A stretch of 64,000 nt of DNA from Bacteroidia bacterium (GTDB lineage: Bacteria; Bacteroidota; Bacteroidia; Bacteroidales; GWA2-32-17). Shown piece after piece: positions 17,271 to 26,049 of the stretch. The notes beneath the pieces are model-generated. The model did no database searches. It worked only from the letters and a program-made list of their open reading frames with translations, and was not told where the DNA came from. The stretch is from NCBI GenBank assembly GCA_016218155.1, contig JACREQ010000046.1, positions 62,001-126,000 of the forward strand, given 5' to 3'. The position numbers and the translations under genes were made by a program. Each line of letters starts with the position of its first letter. Within the stretch, counting starts at the first letter, position 1.

Positions 17271-18242
17271 ATGAATATATGTATCTTAACTGTAGATAAT
17301 AATAATTTAAGCTCTTCGATTAGTAAATACGAGCCTGTTGCAAACCCTTTGCCTTATTTAAATGAGCATAATTGTGAACAGCATTTTATTTCTTTTGATA
17401 AAAGTATTGAACAGCTAAAAACACTTTTAAATAAACAATTTGATGTTTTTTTGAATTTATGTGATGGTGCAAATGGGGAAAATAGACCGGGTTTAGAAAT
17501 TGTTCGCGAACTTGAGAAAGCGAAAGTTGCATTTACAGGTGCAAACTCTAGTTGTTACGAGCCTTCAAGATTAGAAATGAAAAATGCCTGCATAAGAGCA
17601 GGCATAAATATTCCTAAGGGTATTATTGTTAACGACATTAGCAAAATGAATTATTTACTAAATGAATTAAGTTTTCCAATGATTGTTAAACATTTTAATA
17701 GTTATAATAGTATTGGAATGACAAAAGATTCTGTGGTAAATAACAAAGAAGAATTAGAGTTACAAATAAATAAAATAGTTGGATTATTTGGTAGTGCTAT
17801 GGTTGAAGAATATATTTCAGGATATGAATTTACTGCACTTGTTGTGGAAAATCCTTTATTTGGAAATAATCCAATTGTTTTTAATCCTATGCAAATAATT
17901 TTTCCAAAGGGTGAATCATTTAAGCATTTTGATTTGAAATGGAAAAGTCATATTTCAATGAAGTATACTCCTGTTTTAAATGAAAAAGTTTCTGCAGATA
18001 TAAAAAAAATGTCTTTAAATATGTTTAAAACATTGCAGTGTACCGGATATGCACGTTGTGATATAAGAATGAATGCTATGGGAGAGTTGTATATGCTGGA
18101 GATTAATCCTAACTGTAGTATTTATTTCCCAAAGGAAGATCCTTCAAGTGCTGATGAAATATTATTTGCCGAAGAAAAAGGTCATGCTATATTTACCGAC
18201 TTAATTTTAAAAAGTGCTTTCAACCGTCGTCAACTAAGTTGA
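17271..18242 (+). CDS. ATP-grasp ligase, D-alanine-D-alanine-ligase-like
   Basis: The protein has the D-Ala-D-Ala ligase fold but is not clearly Ddl. With start ATG 17271 it has 323 residues. Visible are the N-terminal MNICILTVDNNN strand, FDVFLNLCDGANGENRPGLE, VAFTGANSS, the ATP-binding central domain (FPMIVKHFNSYNSIGMTKDS, AMVEEYISGYEFTALVVE) and the metal-site end MLEINPNCSIYFP. A YARCDIRMN segment precedes it. Ddl-specific substrate residues cannot be confirmed by eye, so it may ligate another amino acid or dipeptide. A start 11 codons upstream (17238) is open but would cross the -7 element at 17259-17266. Transcription is divergent from the hybrid kinase gene. Confidence 0.88.
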   Translation: MNICILTVDNNNLSSSISKYEPVANPLPYLNEHNCEQHFISFDKSIEQLKTLLNKQFDVFLNLCDGANGENRPGLEIVRELEKAKVAFTGANSSCYEPSRLEMKNACIRAGINIPKGIIVNDISKMNYLLNELSFPMIVKHFNSYNSIGMTKDSVVNNKEELELQINKIVGLFGSAMVEEYISGYEFTALVVENPLFGNNPIVFNPMQIIFPKGESFKHFDLKWKSHISMKYTPVLNEKVSADIKKMSLNMFKTLQCTGYARCDIRMNAMGELYMLEINPNCSIYFPKEDPSSADEILFAEEKGHAIFTDLILKSAFNRRQLS

Positions 18243-18275
18243 TATCATAACAAATATCACTTAAATCAAAGTTAT

Positions 18276-18283
18276 TATATTTG
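18276..18283 (+). promoter_or_regulatory. -7 element of miaB
   Basis: TATATTTG matches TAnnTTTG and lies 20 nt before the miaB ATG, giving a short leader. Confidence 0.5.
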
Positions 18284-18303
18284 TATTTCTTGAATAATAA
18301 TAA

Positions 18304-19626
18304 ATGAAAAAATTCTATATTGAAACTTATGGCTGTCAGATGAATGTTTCTGATAGTGAAATTGTAGCATCAATACTCAAAAGTTCTGATTATATTCACA
18401 CTGAAAATGCAGAAGAAGCTGATGTAATTCTTGTAAATACTTGTAGTATCCGCGAAAATGCAGAACAAAGAGTACATGGCAGGTTGAATGTGTTCAGGCT
18501 TTTAAAGAAAAAATCGCCACATATTGTTGTGGGCGTTCTTGGTTGTATGGCTGAAAGGCTAAAAGAAGATCTTTTAGAAAATGAAAAAGTTGTTGATATA
18601 GTTGTAGGTCCTGATAGTTATCGCGATTTGCCAAAGCTGTTAGAAAACGCTGAAACAGGTCAGAAAGCTGTAAATGTATATCTTTCTCAGGAGGAAACTT
18701 ATGCAGATATTTCGCCTGTAAGATATGATAGTAATGGTGTGTCGGCTTTTGTTTCGATTATGCGTGGGTGTCAGAATATGTGCTCGTATTGTATTGTGCC
18801 TTATGTTAGAGGTGTTGAACGAAGCAGAAAGCCTGATACGATTATTAATGAAGTTGGCGATTTGATAAAAAAAGGATATAAGGAAGTAACTTTAATTGGG
18901 CAGAATGTTGACTCTTTTAATTATTCTGATGAATCTGATGTTGACACATCATTTTCGAATTTACTTGAAATTGTTGCTGTAACTTACCCGAAAATTAGAA
19001 TTCGGTTTAGCACTAACCATCCTAAAGATTTAAGTGATAGTGTTCTTGAAGTAATGGCAAAGTACGATAATATTTGTAAAAGTATTCATTTGCCTGTACA
19101 GTCTGGAAGTACAAATACATTAACAAGAATGAACAGAGGTTATAGCAGAGACTGGTACCTTGATAGAATTAATTCAATAAAAAGAATAGTTCTTGATTGT
19201 GCAATTTCAACTGATATAATGGTTGGATTTTGTGGAGAAACAGAAGAAGATCACAAAGAAACATTATCATTAATGGAATTGATTTGTTATGATTTTGCTT
19301 TTATGTTTAAATATTCTGAACGTCCAGGTACATATGCTTCAAAAAATATGAAAGATGATGTGCCTGAAGAAATTAAAGTGCGAAGGTTAAATGATGTAAT
19401 TGAATTACAAAGAAAACTGAGTAAGGATTCAAAACAAATTGACGTTGGTAAAAAGTATGAAGTGTTAATTGAAGGATTTTCAAAAAAATCTAAAGAAGAA
19501 TTGGTAGGCAGAAATTCACAGAACAAAGTAATTGTTTTTCCATCAAAAACTAATCAGCCTGGTGAATTTGTTATGGTAGAGGTGATTAAGTGCACTTCAG
19601 GAACATTAATTGGTAAACTGATTTAA
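18304..19626 (+). CDS. miaB: tRNA-2-methylthio-N6-dimethylallyladenosine synthase MiaB
   Basis: MiaB is a radical-SAM enzyme that adds a methylthio group to i6A37 of tRNAs reading UNN codons. The 440 residues are the usual length. The N-terminal UPF0004 domain has its three cluster cysteines (C11 in YGCQMN, C47 in NTCSIRENAEQR, C81 in LGCMAERL). The radical-SAM motif is RGCQNMCSYC with C156, C160 and C163. The C-terminal TRAM domain covers the last ~65 residues (GKKYEVLIEG to TSGTLIGKLI). It is probably co-transcribed with the AhpD-like gene 13 nt downstream. Confidence 0.97.
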   Translation: MKKFYIETYGCQMNVSDSEIVASILKSSDYIHTENAEEADVILVNTCSIRENAEQRVHGRLNVFRLLKKKSPHIVVGVLGCMAERLKEDLLENEKVVDIVVGPDSYRDLPKLLENAETGQKAVNVYLSQEETYADISPVRYDSNGVSAFVSIMRGCQNMCSYCIVPYVRGVERSRKPDTIINEVGDLIKKGYKEVTLIGQNVDSFNYSDESDVDTSFSNLLEIVAVTYPKIRIRFSTNHPKDLSDSVLEVMAKYDNICKSIHLPVQSGSTNTLTRMNRGYSRDWYLDRINSIKRIVLDCAISTDIMVGFCGETEEDHKETLSLMELICYDFAFMFKYSERPGTYASKNMKDDVPEEIKVRRLNDVIELQRKLSKDSKQIDVGKKYEVLIEGFSKKSKEELVGRNSQNKVIVFPSKTNQPGEFVMVEVIKCTSGTLIGKLI

Positions 19627-19639
19627 AAGTTTAAATACT

Positions 19640-19981
19640 ATGTCAAAACTTGTAAATGACTTTAGGGAATATCGTAAGCGTATGAACGATAAAATTCTTG
19701 CTTCGGATAATAAGGTGATAAAACGTATTTACAGTGTAGATACTCTTGCTTATCAGGAAGGTGTTTTATCTTCTAAAACAAAAGAAATGCTTGGTTTGGT
19801 AAGCTCTTTAGTTCTTAGATGTGATGATTGTGTAAAATATCATTTAGAAAAATGTTACGAATTAAAAGTTACTACTGAAGAACTTTTTGAAATATTGTCT
19901 GTTGCAAACCTGGTTGGTGGTACAATAGTTATTCCTCATACAAGAAGAGCAGTTGAATATTGGGAAGAATTAAGCTGTTAA
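19640..19981 (+). CDS. Carboxymuconolactone-decarboxylase / AhpD-like protein
   Basis: The 113-residue helical protein carries LRCDDCVKYHLEKC, the CxxCxxxH motif of AhpD-like proteins (C61, C64, H68). In that family the cysteine pair does peroxidase-linked thiol chemistry. The rest (TEELFEILSVANLVGGTIVI, TRRAVEYWEEL) is typical of the CMD family. Whether it acts as a true peroxidase partner is not shown, as no ahpC is nearby. It follows miaB at 13 nt. About 200 nt of AT-rich sequence with no gene and no clear promoter follows it. Confidence 0.9.
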   Translation: MSKLVNDFREYRKRMNDKILASDNKVIKRIYSVDTLAYQEGVLSSKTKEMLGLVSSLVLRCDDCVKYHLEKCYELKVTTEELFEILSVANLVGGTIVIPHTRRAVEYWEELSC

Positions 19982-20180
19982 TGTTTATAAGTTTTTTTAT
20001 TGAGATTTAATTTATTAGTTTGTAATGTATTGTAATTAAGGTTAGTAGATTTAATTAGAGGCCTTAATTAAAAAAATGGTGTAATAATAAAGTATATATA
20101 ATAATATAGAGAATTTAAAAATTAATTACCATATTAGTAACACCAATAAATTTTATTTTTATTTACCTAAAGCTATTATA

Positions 20181-23084
20181 ATGAGAACATTTAAAAACTT
20201 AATTCTGATTTTATTGTGCTTCTTTTCAAGTAATTTTGTTTTAGTTGCACAAACTGTTGATGCAAATGCAGTTGATGGACGCATTTATGTCAAATTTAAA
20301 AACGATGCTCCCATGAATTTTTCAATTAAAATGGGAAAAGTATTAGTTGATAATGTTAATTTCTTAAGAGGCTTGAAAGATGAGTTTCAGATTACTTCAA
20401 TGAGAAATACATTCTGGCAAACTACTGATCCAAGTCTTCATCGGATTTTTATGATTGAGTTTGCTAATAAAACAGAAGTAAATGAATTAATTAAAGCCAT
20501 AGAGCAGAATCCTGAAATTGAGTATGCTGAGAAAGCACCTTATTATCGTATAAGTTTTACTCCGAATGATGCAAATTATGCTACAGTTGGTAACCGTTGG
20601 CATTTGGATAAAATAAATGCAACAACTGCTTGGGATGTAACACATGGAAGTGCAACAATAAAAATAGCTGTTATTGATAATGCTATAAATACTACTCATC
20701 CTGATTTAGTGAATAAAGTAGTATCGTCAATAGATTTAGCTGATGGTGATGCAAATACAGCTCCTCCTGCAACATCAACTATATGGTCACACGGAACACA
20801 CACCTCGGGTTTGGTAGGTGCTCAAACAAATAACTCAACAGGTACAGCTTCAATCGGATTTGATTGTAGCATTATTGCAATTAAAGCAGGTAAGGATGCA
20901 GATGGTGGACAAGGTGTATCTTCCATGTATGAAGGAATCACATGGGCAGCAGATAACGGTGCAGATATTTTAAGTATGTCTTTTGGTGGTCCTGGTTTTT
21001 TTGCAACTATGCAAATGATTGTTGATTATGCATACAATAAAGGCTGTGTGCTTGTTGCAGCAGCAGGTAATAATGGAGCTGGTGATGAGGATCCTAACAA
21101 TGTGAATTATATAGGATATCCAGCAGCTTGTAATCATGTTATTTCAGTAGGCGCAACAAATGGTAATGATAAAGCTGCTTCATTCTCTGAATTCGGTACA
21201 TGGATAGATGTTATGGCTCCTGGTGGCTACCAGAATGATGGTGGACTTATGGATATGATATTAAATAACTCAGTTTATAGCACAACTTCTCCTAATACTT
21301 ATGGTAAAATGCAGGGAACTTCAATGGCATGTCCTATTGCAGCCGGACTTTGTGGTTTAATGTTATCTGTTGATCCTACATTAACTCCTGATAAAGTAGA
21401 ACAATATTTAAAAGCAACATGTACTAACATTGAATCACTTCAGGATGCAGCTCATCAGGGAATGGTTGGTGCCGGTAGAATAAATGCATTTGCAGCCGTA
21501 ACAATGGTGCAGGATAGCATATCTCCTGTAGTTGCTAACTTTACTTGTAGTGGTAATTTTATTAATGCAGGTGGGTTTGCAAATTTTACAGATTTATCAG
21601 TTGGTACAATTACTGGATGGTCCTGGTCTTTCCCGGGATCTAATACATTAACATCAACAGTTCAGAACCCACAAAATATTCAATATAATACTCCCGGTCA
21701 ATATACAGTAACACTAACAGTAACTGATGGTACAAATAGTAGCACTGAAATAAAAACTGCATTTATTACAGTTCAACAACCTGCAAATAGTGCATGGATA
21801 GAGCAAGCTAGTGGTTTTGCACAATTGTACAGAGGTGCATATAATATTAGTATAGTGAGTGATTCAATAGCCTGGTCTACTGCCATTGATGGTACAACTG
21901 GTGCTGCAGTTAAGGAATATACAAGAACAACAAATGCTGGCACAACATGGACTCCAGGAACTATTAATGTAACAGGATCTTTTGCTCCTTCAAATATTGT
22001 TGCAATGACTGATCAGAAAGCATGGGTTGGAATGTATCCAACAACAGGTGCTGGTGGTAAAGTGTATATTACAACAGATGGTGGAACAACATGGACAGGA
22101 CAAGGAACAACTGCAATGTTTTCAAATTCGGCTAGCTTTTTAAATATTGCCCATTTTTATAACGAGTTGGAAGGATATTGCATGGGTGATCCAGTTAGCA
22201 ATGTATTTGAAATTTATACAACAAGTGATGGAGGTCTTACATGGACAGCTGTTCCATCTGCAAATATTCCTGTTGCTTTATCTGGAGAAATGGGTTGGAC
22301 TGGTGTTTACGATGCATTTGGAAATGTGTCATGGTTTGGAACTAATAAAGGAAGAATATTTAAATCAACTGACAAAGGTTTAACATGGACAGTTCTTACT
22401 CCGGGATTAACAGATGTTCAGAAAATTACTTTTAATAATGAGAATAATGGAATTGCACAGCAAATTGTTTATAATACAAGTACCGGTGCAATAACAACTC
22501 TTACAATGAAAGTTACAAATGATGGAGGTGCAACCTGGAATACAGTAACACCAGGTGTTGGAATGGGTAAAAGTGATATTTGTGCAGTACCTAATCTTCC
22601 TGGTAAATATTATTCTGTAGGAACTGATGGAGGAGCAAGTAGTGCAGCAAATTATAATAGCTCTTATAGTTTAGATTATGGCACAACATGGACAGTCGTA
22701 GATACAGCTGTTCAATATATTTCTGTAGAATTTATGGATGATTATACAGGCTGGGCAGGAGGATTTAGTCAGAATGCTACTACAAGTGGAATTTTTAAAT
22801 GGGATACTAATGTTTCTGTTCCTAAAAATGATAATGATGTCGAATCAACATTATTATATCCAAATCCTTCAAATGGTAATATCTCAATTAATTTTGGAAA
22901 CTTACAGGGAAAAATAAGTATTGTAGTATATGATATTTTTGGAAAGGAAATCAGTTCTGCAAATACTGATATTAACTTAGGTCAGATTTTAAATTTTGAT
23001 TTTTCGAATTTTGCTAAAGGAATATATATAGCAAAGATTAATTCTAAGAATGAACAAGCTGTTCATAAGTTTGTAATTGAGTAA
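20181..23084 (+). CDS. Secreted subtilisin-family serine protease with PKD, beta-propeller-like and T9SS type A domains
   Basis: A 967-residue extracellular S8 peptidase. After the signal peptide (1-24, ending VAQT) and a propeptide-like region (about 30-125), the catalytic domain shows Asp166 (AVIDNAI), His204 (WSHGTHTSG), oxyanion Asn297 (AAGNNGAG) and Ser381 (GTSMACPIAAGL). A PKD fold follows at about 450-535. About 540-870 is built of repeats with TTDGGTTWT / TSDGGLTWT Asp-box-like motifs, as in sortilin/BNR propellers. The end (LLYPNPSNGNISINFG to VHKFVIE) is a type A T9SS sorting domain. All three catalytic residues are present, so it should be active. An 18-bp stem terminator follows. 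Confidence 0.95.
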   Translation: MRTFKNLILILLCFFSSNFVLVAQTVDANAVDGRIYVKFKNDAPMNFSIKMGKVLVDNVNFLRGLKDEFQITSMRNTFWQTTDPSLHRIFMIEFANKTEVNELIKAIEQNPEIEYAEKAPYYRISFTPNDANYATVGNRWHLDKINATTAWDVTHGSATIKIAVIDNAINTTHPDLVNKVVSSIDLADGDANTAPPATSTIWSHGTHTSGLVGAQTNNSTGTASIGFDCSIIAIKAGKDADGGQGVSSMYEGITWAADNGADILSMSFGGPGFFATMQMIVDYAYNKGCVLVAAAGNNGAGDEDPNNVNYIGYPAACNHVISVGATNGNDKAASFSEFGTWIDVMAPGGYQNDGGLMDMILNNSVYSTTSPNTYGKMQGTSMACPIAAGLCGLMLSVDPTLTPDKVEQYLKATCTNIESLQDAAHQGMVGAGRINAFAAVTMVQDSISPVVANFTCSGNFINAGGFANFTDLSVGTITGWSWSFPGSNTLTSTVQNPQNIQYNTPGQYTVTLTVTDGTNSSTEIKTAFITVQQPANSAWIEQASGFAQLYRGAYNISIVSDSIAWSTAIDGTTGAAVKEYTRTTNAGTTWTPGTINVTGSFAPSNIVAMTDQKAWVGMYPTTGAGGKVYITTDGGTTWTGQGTTAMFSNSASFLNIAHFYNELEGYCMGDPVSNVFEIYTTSDGGLTWTAVPSANIPVALSGEMGWTGVYDAFGNVSWFGTNKGRIFKSTDKGLTWTVLTPGLTDVQKITFNNENNGIAQQIVYNTSTGAITTLTMKVTNDGGATWNTVTPGVGMGKSDICAVPNLPGKYYSVGTDGGASSAANYNSSYSLDYGTTWTVVDTAVQYISVEFMDDYTGWAGGFSQNATTSGIFKWDTNVSVPKNDNDVESTLLYPNPSNGNISINFGNLQGKISIVVYDIFGKEISSANTDINLGQILNFDFSNFAKGIYIAKINSKNEQAVHKFVIE

Positions 23085-23093
23085 TATGTATGA

Positions 23094-23139
23094 TTTTGAT
23101 AAAAAAGTTGGTGTTATTTAACCAACTTTTTTATCAAAA
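23094..23139 (+). terminator. Terminator of the subtilase gene
   Basis: A perfect 18-bp inverted repeat pairs 23094-23111 with 23122-23139 (10-nt loop); the right arm contains a T6 run. It separates the protease from the fibre array. Confidence 0.75.
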
Positions 23140-23152
23140 TTTTGATTAATAA

Positions 23153-23184
23153 TTTGCTTTGTAAGTTAAATTGAAATATTTTTG
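23153..23184 (+). promoter_or_regulatory. Promoter of the first array operon
   Basis: TTTG at 23153-23156, a 20-nt spacer, and TATTTTTG at 23177-23184 match the Bacteroidota -33/-7 pattern. The ATG of the T9SS-tagged gene follows 24 nt later. Confidence 0.6.
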
Positions 23185-23208
23185 ATAAAATATTAATAAA
23201 AGTTTGAA

Positions 23209-23703
23209 ATGAAAAGAATTACACTTACACTAATAGTTAGCATATTTGCATTATACACTATTGATGCGCAGCAGATTACGCCACAGGTAATAGCTTCTTC
23301 AGGTGGTTATACTCAAAATGGAGGTTATTCAGTTAGCTGGACATTAGGCGAACCAGTAATTGCTACAGCTACTAATAGCGGAACTACATTAACTCAGGGT
23401 TTTCAACAACCGAGTTATGATGTGGTTGCAATAACAACACAAACTATTCAGGATTTTGATGTAAATGTTTTCCCAAATCCTGCAACAGACTATATCGTAA
23501 TTGACTGGACAACAGATAAAGATAATACGCTTTATATTACTTTATTCGATTTAGCTGGTAAAAAGATTTCTGAGCAAACTTGTGAATCTTCTCAAGATAA
23601 GATTTCTGTAAATATGTCGCAATTGGCTTCTTCTAATTATCTTTTAGAAGTAAGAGACAAAAACTATCAGTACACCAAGATTTTCCGTATCGCTAAAAAA
23701 TAA
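23209..23703 (+). CDS. Short T9SS-tagged secreted protein heading the fibre array
   Basis: The 164-residue product has a signal peptide (1-20, ending IDAQQ). A compact domain follows with SSGGYTQNGGYSVSWTLGEP and TTLTQGFQQPSY (about 28-75). The type A T9SS sorting domain starts at VNVFPNPATDYIVIDW and ends KIFRIAKK. I recall this compact domain plus sorting tag from Bacteroidota genomes near tail-fibre-domain genes, but it has no known function that I can state. It lies 14 nt upstream of the first array gene and shares its promoter. Because the eight fibres carry no sorting tag themselves, it is a candidate surface anchor or chaperone for them (inference). Confidence 0.8.
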   Translation: MKRITLTLIVSIFALYTIDAQQITPQVIASSGGYTQNGGYSVSWTLGEPVIATATNSGTTLTQGFQQPSYDVVAITTQTIQDFDVNVFPNPATDYIVIDWTTDKDNTLYITLFDLAGKKISEQTCESSQDKISVNMSQLASSNYLLEVRDKNYQYTKIFRIAKK

Positions 23704-23717
23704 TTTATTCCTTTTTT

Positions 23718-25913
23718 ATGAAAAAAGTATTTCTTGCAATAATAGCAGGACTGCTATTTTATTGCTCAAACGCTCAATCACCATTATCTTTCCAATATCA
23801 AGCAGTAGTTAGAAATGCTAGTGGTAATGCAATAGTTTCGCAATCAGTTAATTTTAGGTTGAGTATAATATCTGGTTCTGTTTCGGGGACTGTTGAATAT
23901 GTTGAAACTCACTTAGCAACAACAAATACAGTTGGTGTTGTAAATCTTGCGGTAGGGAATGGTTTGCCTGTTACAGGAATATTTGCTTCAATTAACTGGT
24001 CAACATTGCCACACTTTATTAAAGTAGAAGCTGATCCAACTGGAGGTACAAATTATTTAGATATGGGTACTACACAATTATTAAGTGTTCCATATGCGTT
24101 GTATTCTGAAACATCAGGAAATGCAGGTGATACTGTCTGGTCAAAATCTGGAAATAATATTCATAATAATAATTCAGGTAATGTTGGAGTTGGAGTAAAT
24201 AACCCTAATGGTAGAATGGTAGTTCAGGGTAGTTCTTCTGCTTTAGCTACAGATCCATTATTCGAAGTAAAGAATTCAGCAGGTCAAACGGTATTTGTTG
24301 TTTATCAGGATAGTGTAAATGTGTTTGTAAACGATGATGCAATTCAGTCAAATCGTGGAGGTTTTGCAGTTAGTGGTAGAAATAGTTCTAAATCAATTAC
24401 TCACAATTATCTTAAGGTAACTCCTGATAAAACAAGAATATATTTAAATGAAGATGCTGCAAGAGATGGCTTTGCAGTTATGGGTATTAATTCAGGTGGA
24501 TTAAAGGACTATTTAAATGTAAGTGTTGATACAAACGAAATAATAAATCCAAGTCAGCCAAGAATTTTATGGTATCCAACCAAAGAAGCATTTCTTACTG
24601 GCAGAGTTCTAGTTGAAAATAAGGATAGTGTTGGCTTAAATTCTTTTGCTTCAGGTTTCGAATCAAAAGCAATTGGAAATTGGTCGCAGGCATTAGGATT
24701 TAAATCCCGTGCGAGAGGGGCATTTTCAACTGCAATAGGTCGTTTTGCAAATGCAGGTTATGCAAATTCATTTGCTTTTGGAAAGTATGCAACTGCTAAT
24801 AATTTTAATGCATATGCAATGGGCGATTCTGCTTTAGCTAATGGATCTGCATCATTCTCTTTTGGAACAGGTTCTCAGGCATTAGGAGATGGTAGTTTTG
24901 CTATCGGATCGTGGAGAAGAGATTTAAGTGGGCAGGTTTTTAATTATCCTACTGTTGCTTCTGGAAACAGTGCCTTTGCTATTGGTATGGGATCTACTGC
25001 AATTGGTAACGGATCTTTTGCTATTGGTACAAATGATTCTACCACTTATTTAGGAGCATTTGCTATAGGTTATGATAATACAAGTTCAGGACAGCAAAGC
25101 TTTAGTGTTGGAAGTTATAATCATTCAAGGGAGCTTCTATCATTTTCAATTGGTGCTTGGAATAACTCAACTAATATTGCAAGTTTTGCAATTGGCACTG
25201 AAAATTCAGTTACAGGAATTCATGCAACTGCTGTTGGTGATTTAAACAATGCTTCCGGTACTGAATCAATGGCTATTGGTCAATTTAATAGTTCTACGGG
25301 AGATCATGCGTTTTCAACTGGATACTATACTACTGCTCAGGCAGCGTATTCATTGGTGTTTGGAAGGTATAATGAAATTTCTGGAGATTTATCAAATTGG
25401 ATTTCTACTGACCCTCTTTTTGTATTAGGAAATGGTTCTAATTCTGTTGCTCGTTCAAATGCAGTTACGGTTCTTAAAAACGGTAATGTTGGAATTGGAA
25501 TATCTGTACCAGTTTATCAATTACAACTTGCTATGAATTCTGCAGCTAAGCCAGGATCTGCTACATGGACAATAACTTCAGATATTCGTTTGAAAGATGT
25601 TAAAGGTAGTTATAACAAAGGACTAAATGAAATTTGTAAACTAAACCCAATTATTTATAGGTATAAAAAAGATAATCTTTTTAAAATTAAAGAGACTGAA
25701 ATAGATTTTTATGGATTTAGTGCGCAAGATGTTCAAAAAGTTTTTCCTGAAGCGGTGTCTGAAAAAGACGGTTATCTTAATCTGGATATTCATTCTATCA
25801 TAATAGCACAGGTAAATGCAATAAAAGAATTGAAAGTTATGATAGATAAATTATCAAAAGATAATGCAGAACTAAAATCAGAAATAAATAATTTAAAGAT
25901 TTTAAAACAATAA
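23718..25913 (+). CDS. Array gene 1: fibre protein with YadA-type head and S74 chaperone domain
   Basis: The 731-residue product shows the layout of the whole family. Signal peptide (1-19) is followed by an N-terminal domain (20-135: LSFQYQAVVRNASGNAIVSQ ... MGTTQLLSVPYALYSE). The middle module (about 164-265) carries FEVKNSAGQTVFVVYQDSVN and SNRGGFAVSGRNSSKS. Residues 308-555 are YadA-head repeats (e.g. NGSFAIGTND, GSQALGDGSFAIG). An S74 domain starts at the cleavage motif SDIRLK (Ser621), and a terminal coiled coil ends the chain. S74 domains trimerise fibres and then cut themselves off, as in phage tail spikes. This copy has the most YadA-like head and no collagen or strand linkers. It shares an operon with the T9SS-tagged gene. 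Confidence 0.88.
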   Translation: MKKVFLAIIAGLLFYCSNAQSPLSFQYQAVVRNASGNAIVSQSVNFRLSIISGSVSGTVEYVETHLATTNTVGVVNLAVGNGLPVTGIFASINWSTLPHFIKVEADPTGGTNYLDMGTTQLLSVPYALYSETSGNAGDTVWSKSGNNIHNNNSGNVGVGVNNPNGRMVVQGSSSALATDPLFEVKNSAGQTVFVVYQDSVNVFVNDDAIQSNRGGFAVSGRNSSKSITHNYLKVTPDKTRIYLNEDAARDGFAVMGINSGGLKDYLNVSVDTNEIINPSQPRILWYPTKEAFLTGRVLVENKDSVGLNSFASGFESKAIGNWSQALGFKSRARGAFSTAIGRFANAGYANSFAFGKYATANNFNAYAMGDSALANGSASFSFGTGSQALGDGSFAIGSWRRDLSGQVFNYPTVASGNSAFAIGMGSTAIGNGSFAIGTNDSTTYLGAFAIGYDNTSSGQQSFSVGSYNHSRELLSFSIGAWNNSTNIASFAIGTENSVTGIHATAVGDLNNASGTESMAIGQFNSSTGDHAFSTGYYTTAQAAYSLVFGRYNEISGDLSNWISTDPLFVLGNGSNSVARSNAVTVLKNGNVGIGISVPVYQLQLAMNSAAKPGSATWTITSDIRLKDVKGSYNKGLNEICKLNPIIYRYKKDNLFKIKETEIDFYGFSAQDVQKVFPEAVSEKDGYLNLDIHSIIIAQVNAIKELKVMIDKLSKDNAELKSEINNLKILKQ

Positions 25914-25991
25914 AACTTATTTTTTTTTCAAGTTGTTAAATTATTAAGTGTAATATATTCAAAAAGATTTTGTTTCATTTTGACGAATAGC

Positions 25992-26022
25992 TTGACTCTG
26001 ATTTTTTTATTTTATATTTTTG
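25992..26022 (+). promoter_or_regulatory. Promoter of array gene 2
   Basis: TTG at 25992-25994, a 20-nt spacer and TATTTTTG at 26015-26022 match the Bacteroidota pattern, 27 nt before the ATG. A perfect 16-bp palindrome (26024-26039) lies just downstream, over the predicted start of transcription. Confidence 0.55.
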
Positions 26023-26049
26023 AAGATTATATATAATCTATCTTAAACT

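Noticed and set aside
23718-25913. YadA-type trimeric autotransporter
   Set aside because: The head repeats are YadA-like, but there is no C-terminal membrane barrel; the chain ends in S74 plus coiled coil.
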